Shown: piece by piece, positions 38,662 through 47,197 of the stretch
Position numbering within the stretch: position 1 is the stretch's first letter
Layout of the letters: every line of letters begins with the position of its first letter
Source of the DNA: Saprospiraceae bacterium
GTDB taxonomy: Bacteria; Bacteroidota; Bacteroidia; Chitinophagales; Saprospiraceae
Reading direction: 5' to 3'
Assembly: GCA_016719615.1 (NCBI GenBank)
Contig: JADJYQ010000006.1
Span: 62,001 to 126,000, forward strand
DNA length: 64,000 nucleotides
Notes under the pieces: generated by a model
The model's input: the letters and a program-made list of their open reading frames with translations, nothing else
Told to the model about the DNA's origin: nothing
Databases searched by the model: none
Program-made: the position numbers and the translations under genes

Positions 38662-40620
38662 ATGAGATTAATACTAACACTAGTTTTTGCTTGTTTTGCC
38701 TGGGTGGTTGGCTCACAACAAGATCCAGTCTTATTTACTGTAGCCGGCAAGCCGGTCAATCTTTCCGAGTTTGAATACATCTACAATAAAAACAATGGAA
38801 AAGATGCTGATTACAGTAAAAAATCACTTGAAGATTATTTGAATCTTTATACCAAATTCAAACTTAAGGTGCATGCTGCCAGAGACATGAAGGTGGATAC
38901 CATACCAGCATTGATCAAAGAACTCGAAGGCTACCGCCAACAGCTAACCACCAGCTATTTAAATGACAAAGAGGTCACCGACAAATTGGCACGTGAAGTC
39001 TACGAAAGGCAGAGAAAAGATTTGTTGCTCAACCACATCTTATTTAGCCTGAGTCCGAATGCAACAGGTCCGGATACTGTGAAATCTTACAACATGGCTG
39101 CCAATGCCATTCGCATGATCAACACGGGAATGAAATGGGCAGATGCTGCAAAAAACAGCAATGACCTCAATTCGGCTCAAAAAAATGGCAGACTGGGCTG
39201 GTTCACATCAATGTTTCCCGATGGATTCTATAATTTGGAAAATGCAGCCTATGCTATCCAACCTGGGCAAGTGTACCCTATGCCAATTCGAACTAGACTA
39301 GGTTATCATGTACTACAAGTAGAAGCGCAAAGACCCGCCTACAGAAGAATGGAAATCGCACATATATTCCTTAAAAAATCCAGCCGTGGAAATCCGGATA
39401 TAATTGCACAGACCAAAGCTGATAGTTTGTATAAGCTCATTAAATCAGGTCAGAATTTCGAAGAACTCGCGCGGGTAAACAGCGATGACAAAGCAAGTGC
39501 TGTACAAGGAGGATCTATAGGTTACATTGGCATCAATCAATTTGAGCCTGCTTTTGAAGATGCAGCGTTCGCCATCACACAAGATGGAGAAGTTGCAGCA
39601 CCTATTGAGTCTGCTATAGGTTGGCATATTATAAAACGTTTGCGCAAAGACGACGAGCTTCCATATGAAAGAGCAAAAAGAAAAATCCAGGTCGATATTC
39701 AGCGCGATGAACGATTCAATGTTGCGCAAGCATCTTTGATCGAAAAAATAAAATCAGAAGCCGGATATAAGGAAAATGAAAATACATTGAATTATTTTAT
39801 GGCCAACATTGATACCCTTTTTTACACCTACAAATGGAAAATTCCCGAAGATCTGAAAAATGAAACCATTTTTAACTTAAGTCATCAATCTTTTGGATTG
39901 CTCGATTTTGCTGAATATGTAAAAAGCAATACGCGTTTGCGGATGCAAGGAGGTGAAAACAAAGAAGTGATGGGCACATTGAAAAATATGCTCAAAGAAT
40001 ATTCCAATCAAAAATGTCTGCAGTTTGAAGAAGGTAAATTAGAAGAAAAATATCCCGATTTCAAAGCATTAATGCGCGAATACAGAGAAGGAATTTTATT
40101 ATTTGAAGCCACTAAAATTGTTGTTTGGGACAGAGCATCAGAAGATACTACCGGATTAAAAGCTTTCCATCAAAAAAATAAAGACAAATACCGCTGGGAA
40201 GAAAGAGCCATGATGTTAACAGTATCTGTAGATACCACTGATAAAGATTTAGTGGACCAGATTTACAGCTTTGCAAAAAAGAATCCTATAGAAAAGATAT
40301 TCGATAAATTTGATAAAGATAAAAAGTTCATTTCTTATCAAAGAACAATGGTCGAGAAAAAGGGTATGGACTCTTATAAAGGAATGTCCTTTTCGAAAAA
40401 TGAAGCATCCAAACTTCAATTGAATCAGGAAAATACGGGTTATAATTTTAATAAAATTGAAGCCATACATCCTGCCGGTTATAAAACACTGGACGAAGCA
40501 AGAGGATATATTATTGCCGATTACCAGGATAACCTTGAAATGATGTGGGTTGATGAGTTGAAAAGAAAATATGAAGTCAAAGTCCAACAGGACGTATTTA
40601 ATGCACTGATAAAAAGCTAA
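38662..40620 (+). CDS. Periplasmic parvulin-type peptidyl-prolyl isomerase with two PpiC domains
   Basis: 652 residues with a signal peptide (MRLILTLVFACFAWVVGSQ). N-terminal SurA-like helical region (FTVAGKPVNLSEFEYIYNKNN; LEDYLNLYTKFKLKVHAA), then two parvulin domains: about residues 125-215 (LNHILFSLSP, NGRLGWFTSMFP, TRLGYHVLQVE) and 232-335 (IAHIFLKKS, GGSIGYIGINQF, AIGWHIIKRL), then a long C-terminal domain of unknown fold. These proteins hold unfolded outer-membrane proteins in the periplasm and isomerise prolyl bonds. It is the first gene of three parvulin-related genes separated by 11 bp and by a 4-nt overlap, so an operon is clear. Confidence 0.88.
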   Translation: MRLILTLVFACFAWVVGSQQDPVLFTVAGKPVNLSEFEYIYNKNNGKDADYSKKSLEDYLNLYTKFKLKVHAARDMKVDTIPALIKELEGYRQQLTTSYLNDKEVTDKLAREVYERQRKDLLLNHILFSLSPNATGPDTVKSYNMAANAIRMINTGMKWADAAKNSNDLNSAQKNGRLGWFTSMFPDGFYNLENAAYAIQPGQVYPMPIRTRLGYHVLQVEAQRPAYRRMEIAHIFLKKSSRGNPDIIAQTKADSLYKLIKSGQNFEELARVNSDDKASAVQGGSIGYIGINQFEPAFEDAAFAITQDGEVAAPIESAIGWHIIKRLRKDDELPYERAKRKIQVDIQRDERFNVAQASLIEKIKSEAGYKENENTLNYFMANIDTLFYTYKWKIPEDLKNETIFNLSHQSFGLLDFAEYVKSNTRLRMQGGENKEVMGTLKNMLKEYSNQKCLQFEEGKLEEKYPDFKALMREYREGILLFEATKIVVWDRASEDTTGLKAFHQKNKDKYRWEERAMMLTVSVDTTDKDLVDQIYSFAKKNPIEKIFDKFDKDKKFISYQRTMVEKKGMDSYKGMSFSKNEASKLQLNQENTGYNFNKIEAIHPAGYKTLDEARGYIIADYQDNLEMMWVDELKRKYEVKVQQDVFNALIKS

Positions 40621-40631
40621 GGCCCTTCAAA

Positions 40632-41501
40632 GTGAATCAAAAACAGGCCATAGGATTGTACTCGGGAATTTTCCTGCTTTTACTTTTGATCAGTTGCAAA
40701 GAAGGAACCCCGGCCAATGCATCCAATCCTGATGAGATTCTTGTTCAATATGAAGGCCGTAAACTGCGTTTTAAAGAAGTTGCAGAAAACATACCCGAAG
40801 AAATTCAGGGAGAAGACAGTTTGCAATTTATCAATAACTACATTGACCGTTGGTTAAAAGATCAGATTCTGATCAAAGATGCAAGTACTGAATTAAATGA
40901 ACTTGATGAAATTAACCAATTGGCTGAAAAGTATAAAGATGAATTATTGCTTTTGAAGTACGAAGAAAAACTGATTCGAGAAAAATTAGATACAGCCATT
41001 GGAGATGCAGAATTGCTGCGGTATTACAATAGCAATAAATCAAATTACAAATTAGAGAGCACCATATTCAGGTTTGTCATGATCAAAGCGAATAAACCTG
41101 TCAGTGACTCTCGTAAATTGGATCAGCTTTGGGAAAATCTAAATCAGAATTCTCTACAGGCCTTAAATATGTATTGCCAAAATAATGCCGATATCTGTTT
41201 CCTAAACCCCGCCAAATGGTACCAATGGGCTGATATTAAATCTTTGATTCCGGCTAAGTTTTTTCAGGAAAAAAATATTAACCCGGGTTTGCGTAGAGAT
41301 TTTGCAGATTTTAGCCATAGTTATAAAATTCATTTTTACGAAGTCGTCAGGCCTCATGAAGACCCGCCACTTTCATTTGTGAAAGATCAGGCCAAAAAAG
41401 CCATCCTTCACCAACGAAAAATAAAATTACTGGAAAATCATAAGATCGAACGGTACGAAAAAGAACTTAAAGAAAAAAGGATTCAAATCTTGAACAAATG
41501 A
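40632..41501 (+). CDS. SurA/parvulin-related lipoprotein lacking an obvious PPIase domain
   Basis: 289 residues starting at GTG 40632, 11 bp after the previous gene. N-terminal lipoprotein signal (GIFLLLLLISCKEG, Cys in the lipobox near residue 22). The next part matches the helical chaperone region of SurA-like proteins (LVQYEGRKLRFKEVAENIP; LQFINNYIDRWLKDQILIKDA), with charged helices after it. I see no GG.LG or GYHII motifs of a parvulin domain, so it is probably a chaperone-only member. It ends with a charged coiled helix (LLENHKIERYEKELKEKR). Its TGA overlaps the next ATG (ATGA). Confidence 0.8.
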   Translation: MNQKQAIGLYSGIFLLLLLISCKEGTPANASNPDEILVQYEGRKLRFKEVAENIPEEIQGEDSLQFINNYIDRWLKDQILIKDASTELNELDEINQLAEKYKDELLLLKYEEKLIREKLDTAIGDAELLRYYNSNKSNYKLESTIFRFVMIKANKPVSDSRKLDQLWENLNQNSLQALNMYCQNNADICFLNPAKWYQWADIKSLIPAKFFQEKNINPGLRRDFADFSHSYKIHFYEVVRPHEDPPLSFVKDQAKKAILHQRKIKLLENHKIERYEKELKEKRIQILNK

Positions 41502-41773
41502 AATACTCGATAATGAAATATGCATTGACCATATTGATAGCTTTCAGCTCTCTATTTTCTTTTGCTCAAACCATCGATAGAATTATCGCGAAAGTTGGTT
41601 CTGAGATTATTCTTTATTCTGATTGGCAGGAACAAATTCAATTCATTAAATCGCGCCAGAATAATTTTATGAATCGCAATAATGAATGTGGTATTTTGGA
41701 AAATCTGATCATTCAAAATATTTGGTCAATCGTGCTAAAGTGGATAGTATTGAAATCAAGGATGAAGAAGTAG
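41498..41773 (+). CDS. surA: SurA-like parvulin, N-terminal fragment (split by frameshifts)
   Basis: Begins with a signal peptide (MKYALTILIAFSSLFSFAQ) and the SurA start TIDRIIAKVGSEIILYSDWQ. The reading frame is lost after ENLIIQN: one missing A in the A4 run at 41715-41718 changes IQKYLVNRAKVDSIE into IQNIWSIVLKW. The continuation is 41686-41895 and then 41904-42857. The whole gene would span 41498-42857, about 453 residues. Confidence 0.8.
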   Translation: MKYSIMKYALTILIAFSSLFSFAQTIDRIIAKVGSEIILYSDWQEQIQFIKSRQNNFMNRNNECGILENLIIQNIWSIVLKWIVLKSRMKK

Positions 41774-41895
41774 AACAACAATTGAATGCAAGAATTGAAA
41801 ATATTCTCGCCTACTTTAACAATGACTACGATAAATTCAGAGAACACTATGGGCAATCCGTTTCGAAACCAGAGAACGTTTCCGTGAAGAATTAA
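41686..41895 (+). CDS. surA: SurA-like parvulin, middle fragment
   Basis: Only about 41718-41863 is true sequence of the SurA-like protein (KVDSIEIKDEEVEQQLNAR, YFNNDYDKFREHYGQSV). A second missing base, in the T3 run at 41861-41863, turns VFETRERFREELKN into VSKPENVSVKN-stop. It is not an independent gene. Confidence 0.7.
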   Translation: MWYFGKSDHSKYLVNRAKVDSIEIKDEEVEQQLNARIENILAYFNNDYDKFREHYGQSVSKPENVSVKN

Positions 41896-41903
41896 AAAAT
41901 CAA

Positions 41904-42857
41904 TTGTTGACCGAGCGGCTTCAAAATAAAATAATTGGAGAGATCAGAATCACACCGGAAGAAACAAAAGATTTTTTTAGTAAAATACCAAAAGACAGTA
42001 TTCCTTATATCAATGCAGAAGTTGAAATATCAGAAATAGTCTATAAACCTAAACTCAACGATACACAAAAGCGGATTGCAAAAGAAAGGTTGCAAAAAAT
42101 TCTCAACAGAATTCAGAGCGGAGAAGATTTTTCCAAAATTGCAGAAGTCCAATCTGATGATCCTGGTTCCGCAAAAAATGGTGGTATATTAGGTTGGACC
42201 AAACGCGGCAGCCTCGTGCCAGAATTTGAAGCTGTCGCTTATTCCTTAAAAAAGGATAGCATTTCCGGCATCGTTGAAAGTGAATACGGCTATCATATTA
42301 TCCAGTTGCTTGAAAGAAGAGGAAATTCCGTTCACTGCAAACATATTTTAATCAAACCTCGCTTCGATGATGCAGACTATAAAGCTGCTGAAGTATATCT
42401 GGATTCTATTAGAAGCCTAATCCTGAAAGACTCGATTCCCTTTGAATCTGCAGTACGATACTATTCAGATAAAAAATCTGAATCCTACAATAATGGTGGC
42501 TTACTCTTAAATCCAAAAACGGGAACTGCTGATTTTGAAACGGGTGACCTCGATCCGGATATTTTCTTTGCCATTGACAAACTTAATATCGGCGAAGTCA
42601 GTAAAGTGTTTTCAAGTACAGAAATAGATGGAACTAAAGTCTTTAAACTGGTACGCCTCAATGCCAAAACTCCACCACACAAAGCCAATCTCAAAGATGA
42701 CTATGCTAAAATCCAACAAGTCGCTAAAGAAAATAAAAAAGGTCAGAAATTCCAGGAATGGCTTGCTAATAATGTTCCTAAAGCATTCATTAATATTGAT
42801 CCCGAAGTGAAGGCGATTTGCCCCGATGTGGCAACCTGGGCGATGCCCCAGCCTTAG
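41904..42857 (+). CDS. surA: SurA-like parvulin, C-terminal fragment with two PpiC domains
   Basis: 317 codons as read, beginning inside the gene (LLTERLQNKIIGEIRI). Two parvulin domains: about residues 45-145 (EISEIVYKPK, NGGILGWTKRGSLVPEF, YGYHIIQLLERRG) and 150-265 (VHCKHILIKPRF, NNGGLLLNPKTG, GTKVFKLVRL). With the two upstream fragments this gives a SurA of normal length and domain order. It is the periplasmic chaperone for outer-membrane protein assembly, third gene of the operon. Confidence 0.85.
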   Translation: MLTERLQNKIIGEIRITPEETKDFFSKIPKDSIPYINAEVEISEIVYKPKLNDTQKRIAKERLQKILNRIQSGEDFSKIAEVQSDDPGSAKNGGILGWTKRGSLVPEFEAVAYSLKKDSISGIVESEYGYHIIQLLERRGNSVHCKHILIKPRFDDADYKAAEVYLDSIRSLILKDSIPFESAVRYYSDKKSESYNNGGLLLNPKTGTADFETGDLDPDIFFAIDKLNIGEVSKVFSSTEIDGTKVFKLVRLNAKTPPHKANLKDDYAKIQQVAKENKKGQKFQEWLANNVPKAFINIDPEVKAICPDVATWAMPQP

Positions 42858-42897
42858 TTTAAAAAGAGTTTTGGGAATAAGTGGTTTGTGAAAATGA

Positions 42898-42917
42898 TTA
42901 CTAACGTATGTTAGTAA
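42898..42917. repeat. Dispersed palindrome TTACTAAC-GTAT-GTTAGTAA
   Basis: Perfect 8-bp arms, 4-nt spacer, in the gap between surA (+) and the glycosyltransferase (-). As an RNA hairpin it would serve both convergent transcripts. Confidence 0.8.
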
Positions 42918-43007
42918 CAAATCATTTTAGGATACATTTCGATACACAGTTGGAATACATTTCGAATTTCAATACGATGGAAAAATGATACCAGCCGAAC
43001 CAAGAAT

Positions 43008-43700
43008 TTATAGGCCGTTTATCATCTTGCAATAGACTTCGGTTAACTCCCTTCCACTCAAATGAGCAGATTTGTTTTCATGGACGCTTTGTAAAGCATT
43101 GCGTTGCAATTTTAAATAAGTAAACGAATCAATCGACATGATCTCATCCAGAATCTCTGTCAATGCATTTAGATCTTGCTCTTCGGTCAGATATGCATTA
43201 AAATGATGAACAAGGATGTCCGGGATATCACAATGTCTTGAACCAATTACCGGACGGCCCAGACCAAGGCTGTCTTTGATGAAAACCGGACAACCGCCTT
43301 CTGTATCATTCGTTTTTGTTCTTTTACTCCATTGCATTGAAAAATGTGTATATCTAAGTGCCTTCAGATAATCCTCAAAATTCAATTTCCCATTTATGGA
43401 TATAGAATGTTTATGTTTGCTGCGAGCAACTTTTTGTATTTCATGTACATAGGCCTGATTATAAAATTCGCCGTAAAACGAAAGCGAGAACCTACCTGCG
43501 TGCCTATCTTGCAAAGCTTCCAAGAGTTCTAATTGATTTTTTTTCTCCGTATAGGTGGCTACTTGCAATAATCTGATTGGATGATTCCATAAATTGAAAT
43601 GAATTTCAGCATTTCTAAAAAATAGAAGATGCACGATGCTAATTTGATGTGCTGGTATTCCATATCCAATCAACAGTTGTCTTGAATAATTTCCTTCCAC
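43008..43700 (-). CDS. Glycosyltransferase (GT4-like), C-terminal fragment
   Basis: 230 codons as read. The C-terminal Rossmann domain of a retaining GT-B enzyme: IRLLQVATYTEKKNQLELLEAL, LSFYGEFYN, LRYTHFSMQWSKR, then EGGCPVFIKDSLGLGRPVIGSRHCDIPDIL, where family members have the nucleotide-sugar-binding Glu region (E..G.P..ikEal..G.PVI). The upstream part of the protein is in the two ORFs 43670-43933 and 43765-44178, with single missing bases at 43718-43721 and 43808-43812. Acceptor and donor sugars are unknown. It is the last gene of the minus-strand glycan cluster. Confidence 0.8.
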   Translation of the reverse strand: MEGNYSRQLLIGYGIPAHQISIVHLLFFRNAEIHFNLWNHPIRLLQVATYTEKKNQLELLEALQDRHAGRFSLSFYGEFYNQAYVHEIQKVARSKHKHSISINGKLNFEDYLKALRYTHFSMQWSKRTKTNDTEGGCPVFIKDSLGLGRPVIGSRHCDIPDILVHHFNAYLTEEQDLNALTEILDEIMSIDSFTYLKLQRNALQSVHENKSAHLSGRELTEVYCKMINGL

Positions 43701-43933
43701 AATAAATCTCGCTCCACTTTTGCCAAGTCCCGATAAGACTCCAACACAGAAGGATGTTTAAATATTAAATGTTCATAGTCAAAACCGTATAATGAAATAA
43801 CAATAGGTTTTTGGATTGGATTAGCCAATGTTTGTAGCGAACAGCCATATGTCCAAAATGAACATGAATCACATGCACCTCGTTTGAAGCTAGCCAATTG
43901 CTCAAATGTTCCGACATTTGATAACGTCTCCAT
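43670..43933 (-). CDS. Glycosyltransferase (GT4-like), middle fragment
   Basis: Only the part from about 43812 to 43718 is in the true frame (KPIVISLYGFDYEHLIFKH, VLESYRDLAK), and it fits directly between the N- and C-terminal fragments once one base is restored at each end. The rest of this ORF is out of frame. Confidence 0.6.
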   Translation of the reverse strand: METLSNVGTFEQLASFKRGACDSCSFWTYGCSLQTLANPIQKPIVISLYGFDYEHLIFKHPSVLESYRDLAKVERDLLWKEIIQDNC

Positions 43934-44142
43934 CTTTGCTTGATTTTTTCAACATTAGAAACAGGGTAATTCACTTTTGGAACAGACCTGATATAAAAAT
44001 AGTCAGGATTTGGATCGCTCACCAGATATTCACTATAGATATAATGACGGCATGATTTCAAGGTACTGTCAAGCAAGGCATCCAACCAGTTCATTGTGTC
44101 CGGCAACCAATGGTCAACAATATGAAGAACTTTATAGTACAT
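43765..44142 (-). CDS. Glycosyltransferase (GT4-like), N-terminal fragment
   Basis: The ATG at 44142 gives MYYKVLHIVDHWLPDTMNWL, a typical GT4 N-terminus, and is preferred over the ATG 12 codons upstream, which lies deep inside the preceding gene. HVIHVHFGHMAVRY near residue 90 is the end of the N-terminal Rossmann strand. The frame breaks at the T5 run 43808-43812, where QSKKPIVISLYG is misread as QSKNLLLFHYTV. The start overlaps the 3' end of the asparagine-synthetase-like gene by 11 bp, consistent with an operon. Confidence 0.75.
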   Translation of the reverse strand: MYYKVLHIVDHWLPDTMNWLDALLDSTLKSCRHYIYSEYLVSDPNPDYFYIRSVPKVNYPVSNVEKIKQRWRRYQMSEHLSNWLASNEVHVIHVHFGHMAVRYKHWLIQSKNLLLFHYTVLTMNI

Positions 44143-45355
44143 GCGGACTATCCTTTTGGAGCATTCGATTCCAAACAACTAAACTCAACATTCTCAATTT
44201 ATGTTCGCGTTTTTTTAAATTAAAATTTTGATCCAAATTTTTGATATCGCTGGCAAATTCCTTTAACCAAAATTCTATTTGTTCATCGAAAATTGAATAG
44301 TTAATAACATGTCGGCTCTTCCCCATCAAATTATATATCTTTTCAAATGCTGAATTTAATTTAAACTTTTGAAACAGACAATTGGCTCCAATAAACTTTG
44401 GATGGAGCCCTGTTCTTTGCCAGGGTATGTTCAACAAATCGTTTGACAACTCTCTATTTAAAACATTTAGATAAAATCGGCCATATGCCTGATCTTTATC
44501 ATCAATGCTGTAATTAAACATGATCCAATCCAAATCATAAAATGGAATTGCTATTTTGGTATAACTCGATAATAAAAATATACTATAAGCTGCCTGATAG
44601 CGCATGCGGTGATGAACGATGTAGGGGTCAATTGTCTTTGCATTAAAAAAGGGATCGTCCAGTTTAAACTTACCATGCTCTACTTTAAAATATCGGGCTG
44701 CAGTTTCGCGATCGATGCGCTTATTGAGCTCATTCATTCCAGCATAAATGCCACCACCATAAAATCCATGGTAGAAAACATCTGAATGTTGCAACAAATC
44801 TCGATGTAAGTTGCCTTCATGCAAATGCCCAAGATGCAAACAAGCATCACTATGCCATAAGGATTCTAATCTATTCTCCAGCCAGTTTGAAGCACTGAGT
44901 TCATGAAAAGTATGGGGAATATGTAATTCCGAAGCAACTCTTCTGGATAAGCTCAATTCCCAATTATGATCAAATGAAAAACAATGGGCTGTACAAGCTT
45001 TCTCTTTGCTTAATATTTGTGCGATCCACCTACTGTCTAATCCTCCACTCAAACCAATGCCAATGGAACTCATATCAGCCAATTCAAGGTCGATAGTGCT
45101 TTGAACAAACAGATGCGCGTATTCTTCCATGGCTTTTCGCGAAGCGATCCGTTTTGGCGGAACCTGATCCCAGCCCCAGTACATTTTAGAACACAGACGT
45201 TTAGTGCTCGCTTCATAAATATATAAGCTCGAAGGATCACATCGTTTGATTTCATTAAACCAACTTTGATCCCACATCATGTGTCCGTTGTGTAAATAAG
45301 AATAGATTGTTTTTGTATTCAGTTCAGGTTTTGGATACAAAATTTTGCCAACCAC
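44132..45355 (-). CDS. Asparagine-synthetase-like ATP-dependent ligase, C-terminal fragment
   Basis: 407 codons as read. The ATP-PPi loop motif GIGLSGGLDSRWIAQIL (near residue 99-115) is intact, followed by TAHCFSFD and helices characteristic of the AsnB synthetase domain. With one A restored at 45343-45346 (AKILYPKPELNT instead of AKFCIQNLN) it joins the ORF 45319-45756 to make a protein of about 541 residues. It activates a carboxylate with ATP and joins it to an amine; the acceptor is unknown. In this cluster it may amidate a sugar acid or build an amide side chain of a glycan. Confidence 0.8.
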   Translation of the reverse strand: MVGKILYPKPELNTKTIYSYLHNGHMMWDQSWFNEIKRCDPSSLYIYEASTKRLCSKMYWGWDQVPPKRIASRKAMEEYAHLFVQSTIDLELADMSSIGIGLSGGLDSRWIAQILSKEKACTAHCFSFDHNWELSLSRRVASELHIPHTFHELSASNWLENRLESLWHSDACLHLGHLHEGNLHRDLLQHSDVFYHGFYGGGIYAGMNELNKRIDRETAARYFKVEHGKFKLDDPFFNAKTIDPYIVHHRMRYQAAYSIFLLSSYTKIAIPFYDLDWIMFNYSIDDKDQAYGRFYLNVLNRELSNDLLNIPWQRTGLHPKFIGANCLFQKFKLNSAFEKIYNLMGKSRHVINYSIFDEQIEFWLKEFASDIKNLDQNFNLKKREHKLRMLSLVVWNRMLQKDSPHVL

Positions 45356-45756
45356 TTCATGGAATTAGATAAACAGATTTGATTTTGGTTTTCATACATA
45401 TACAAAGGATAAAATCCAAGGAAATCCGTAACGATACAAATGCTATACTGGAGTTCATCAACAAAGATTAAATTAAAAATACCATTGTAAGATTTACACC
45501 ATTCAATAGCTTCCGTTTCGTTTACCAAGGTTTTCCCATGTAACCATTGATCAACTTTTTGTTTAGCTTTTTTTCGCGGTATTGCGTTTCCAATCACTAG
45601 AACAGACCGTTTTAAATTATCATTCTTATAAATATAACTGATGGCTCCTTTATCCAATAAGCTTACATGACCTAGCCATAAATGCTGCTTGGATTCAGAG
45701 TCCGTCGTTTTTTGAACAGGCTCTGACTTTCCTATCTGCAATAAAAAATCATTCAT
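45319..45756 (-). CDS. Asparagine-synthetase-like ligase, N-terminal Ntn-type fragment without nucleophile Cys
   Basis: 145 codons as read. FNLIFVDELQYSICIVTDFLGFYPLYMY resembles the Ntn-fold core of AsnB (FaFalyD....L..aRDrlGikPLYy). True AsnB begins Met-Cys-Gly with the Cys as glutaminase nucleophile. Here the start is MNDFLLQIG and no Cys is near the N-terminus, so hydrolysis of glutamine is not expected, as in beta-lactam-synthetase-like relatives. The ATG lies 1 nt after the flippase stop, so start choice is secure unless an upstream frame error hides the Cys. Confidence 0.7.
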   Translation of the reverse strand: MNDFLLQIGKSEPVQKTTDSESKQHLWLGHVSLLDKGAISYIYKNDNLKRSVLVIGNAIPRKKAKQKVDQWLHGKTLVNETEAIEWCKSYNGIFNLIFVDELQYSICIVTDFLGFYPLYMYENQNQICLSNSMKWLAKFCIQNLN

Positions 45757-45757
45757 C

Positions 45758-46531
45758 TTAGAGGATTCTTAAATGAAGTAAACGCATCACTTTGTCGCGG
45801 TAAAACAACAAACTCAATACCATCAAACAAACTACACTTAAGCCTATAGAAAAGACCAGATACAAATGAAGTAGACTGATCCCGTAAAGTAAAACGCTGG
45901 CAAAAAGATAATACATCAAAAAATAAAGTACTTCGCGAATGCCCCTGGATAAATTCGAATAATATTGAAACATTTTATAAATAGTAAAAGTCAACACAAA
46001 GAGACTGACAAAAATGTTGATTTCCAAGAAAGTAACAATAGGCGCCTTTGTCAAATAAATGATAAAAATAAATACATAATTAAAGATCAAAACCGCAATA
46101 TTCCATTGTAATAACTTTCGAGAGGCCCCCAGTGCAAGCAGTTGGCTGAAGGCAAGATTATTTACAGAACGTATCATTGCCATAATACAAATGAACTTTG
46201 AAAACACCAGGATCTTTCCCTCATCATCCTTAAAAAGTAAGTCCACAAGTTCGGGTAAATGAAAAAATAATAAGAGATACAATCCCAAACAAATCAATGC
46301 ATGACTCAGCATAGATTCGCTGATGATCCATTGCCTTTCGCCGGCATCCTCCTGATGTTTGGATAAGATGGGAAAAACTACCTTATTGAAGATCGGATTT
46401 ATTTTTGAAAACAGAAGATAACTCAATTCTGAAGCAAAATTATAGGGACCTAAAGTTTGCAAACCGAATACAGCCAAAATAAGAACAGTATCAAAATTTC
46501 CCTGAATAAAACTTAAGCCCTGATTGATCAT
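45758..46531 (-). CDS. Polysaccharide flippase (Wzx/MATE-type), C-terminal fragment
   Basis: 257 codons as read. At least seven hydrophobic helices (DTVLILAVFGLQTLG, LICLGLYLLLFF, FNYVFIFIIYL, FVSLFVLTFTIY, LFASVLLYGISLL, LSVVCLMVLSLLFY) typical of oligosaccharide flippases. The sequence upstream of the listed start is also in frame and coding (KDIPENTEIEENVAHLKFSSYQ), reaching back to the break at 46608-46610. Together with 46605-46985 and 46967-47197 it gives about 480 residues, the normal size for Wzx. It would move a lipid-linked glycan across the inner membrane. Confidence 0.8.
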   Translation of the reverse strand: MINQGLSFIQGNFDTVLILAVFGLQTLGPYNFASELSYLLFSKINPIFNKVVFPILSKHQEDAGERQWIISESMLSHALICLGLYLLLFFHLPELVDLLFKDDEGKILVFSKFICIMAMIRSVNNLAFSQLLALGASRKLLQWNIAVLIFNYVFIFIIYLTKAPIVTFLEINIFVSLFVLTFTIYKMFQYYSNLSRGIREVLYFLMYYLFASVLLYGISLLHLYLVFSIGLSVVCLMVLSLLFYRDKVMRLLHLRIL

Positions 46532-46604
46532 CTGGTAGGATGAAAACTTTAAATGAGCTACATTCTCTTCGATTTCTGTATTTTCAGGAATATCTTTTAT
46601 TTCT

Positions 46605-46985
46605 TTATTTGTAAAATAAAAGCAAAGTCCATAATAAACGACAAAAACGAAACAAGAAACTCAGTGTAAAAACAAACATGGGATTGTAAAACCAGATAAA
46701 ACTCACTAAAAATAAAAACTCAAGACTTGCACCGGCGATTTGAGCCAGGCTGATCTGCCGCTGGTGCAATTGCCTTGTGAGTATGGCCGTGTAACGAGAA
46801 CCCCAGGCGATCAATAAAAATAACAGAAGTCCGGTATAAACGATCCAATGATTTTCGCTGTAATACTTTTTTTCGATAATAAAAAAGAGCAGTATCAAAA
46901 AATACCCCCACTGCCTAAAGCCATGTGCCAATTGTACACAAGTTGGATCAAGGTCTTCGACCAGCTTTATTTCTGGAGTATGCAT
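46605..46985 (-). CDS. Polysaccharide flippase, middle fragment
   Basis: Helices QWGYFLILLFFIIE, IVYTGLLLFLLIAW and FVFTLSFLFRF continue the flippase. It is joined to the upstream fragment by restoring one base at the T3 run 46970-46972 (LQKIKLVEDLDP) and to the downstream one by restoring one base at 46608-46610 (FYKNKEIKDIPEN). Confidence 0.72.
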   Translation of the reverse strand: MHTPEIKLVEDLDPTCVQLAHGFRQWGYFLILLFFIIEKKYYSENHWIVYTGLLLFLLIAWGSRYTAILTRQLHQRQISLAQIAGASLEFLFLVSFIWFYNPMFVFTLSFLFRFCRLLWTLLLFYK

Positions 46986-47197
46986 ACAAACATACCCGGT
47001 TCAAACAAGGCTACCGACACTCGAAAAATCAGCTGAAAGATTGCATAAATGCCCATCTCCAGGTATCCGAGAAATCTTCCAAGGAATACAATGCCAATAA
47101 TCTGCAACAAGGTCAGATAGAGGGAAGATCCCAATTGCCATCTAAACATGTGGTTCAGCGCGATGGCACTCCCTTGTATGCGTTTATTGTTTTGCAA
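46967..47197 (-). CDS. Polysaccharide flippase, N-terminal fragment
   Basis: N-terminus MQNNKRIQGSAIALNHMFRW followed by the first membrane helix (LYLTLLQIIGIVFLGRFLG) and a second one (FQLIFRVSVALFEPG), a typical Wzx start. The start overlaps the end of the formyltransferase gene by 14 bp. The frame is lost at LQK-stop from the missing base at 46970-46972. Confidence 0.72.
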   Translation of the reverse strand: MQNNKRIQGSAIALNHMFRWQLGSSLYLTLLQIIGIVFLGRFLGYLEMGIYAIFQLIFRVSVALFEPGMFVCILQK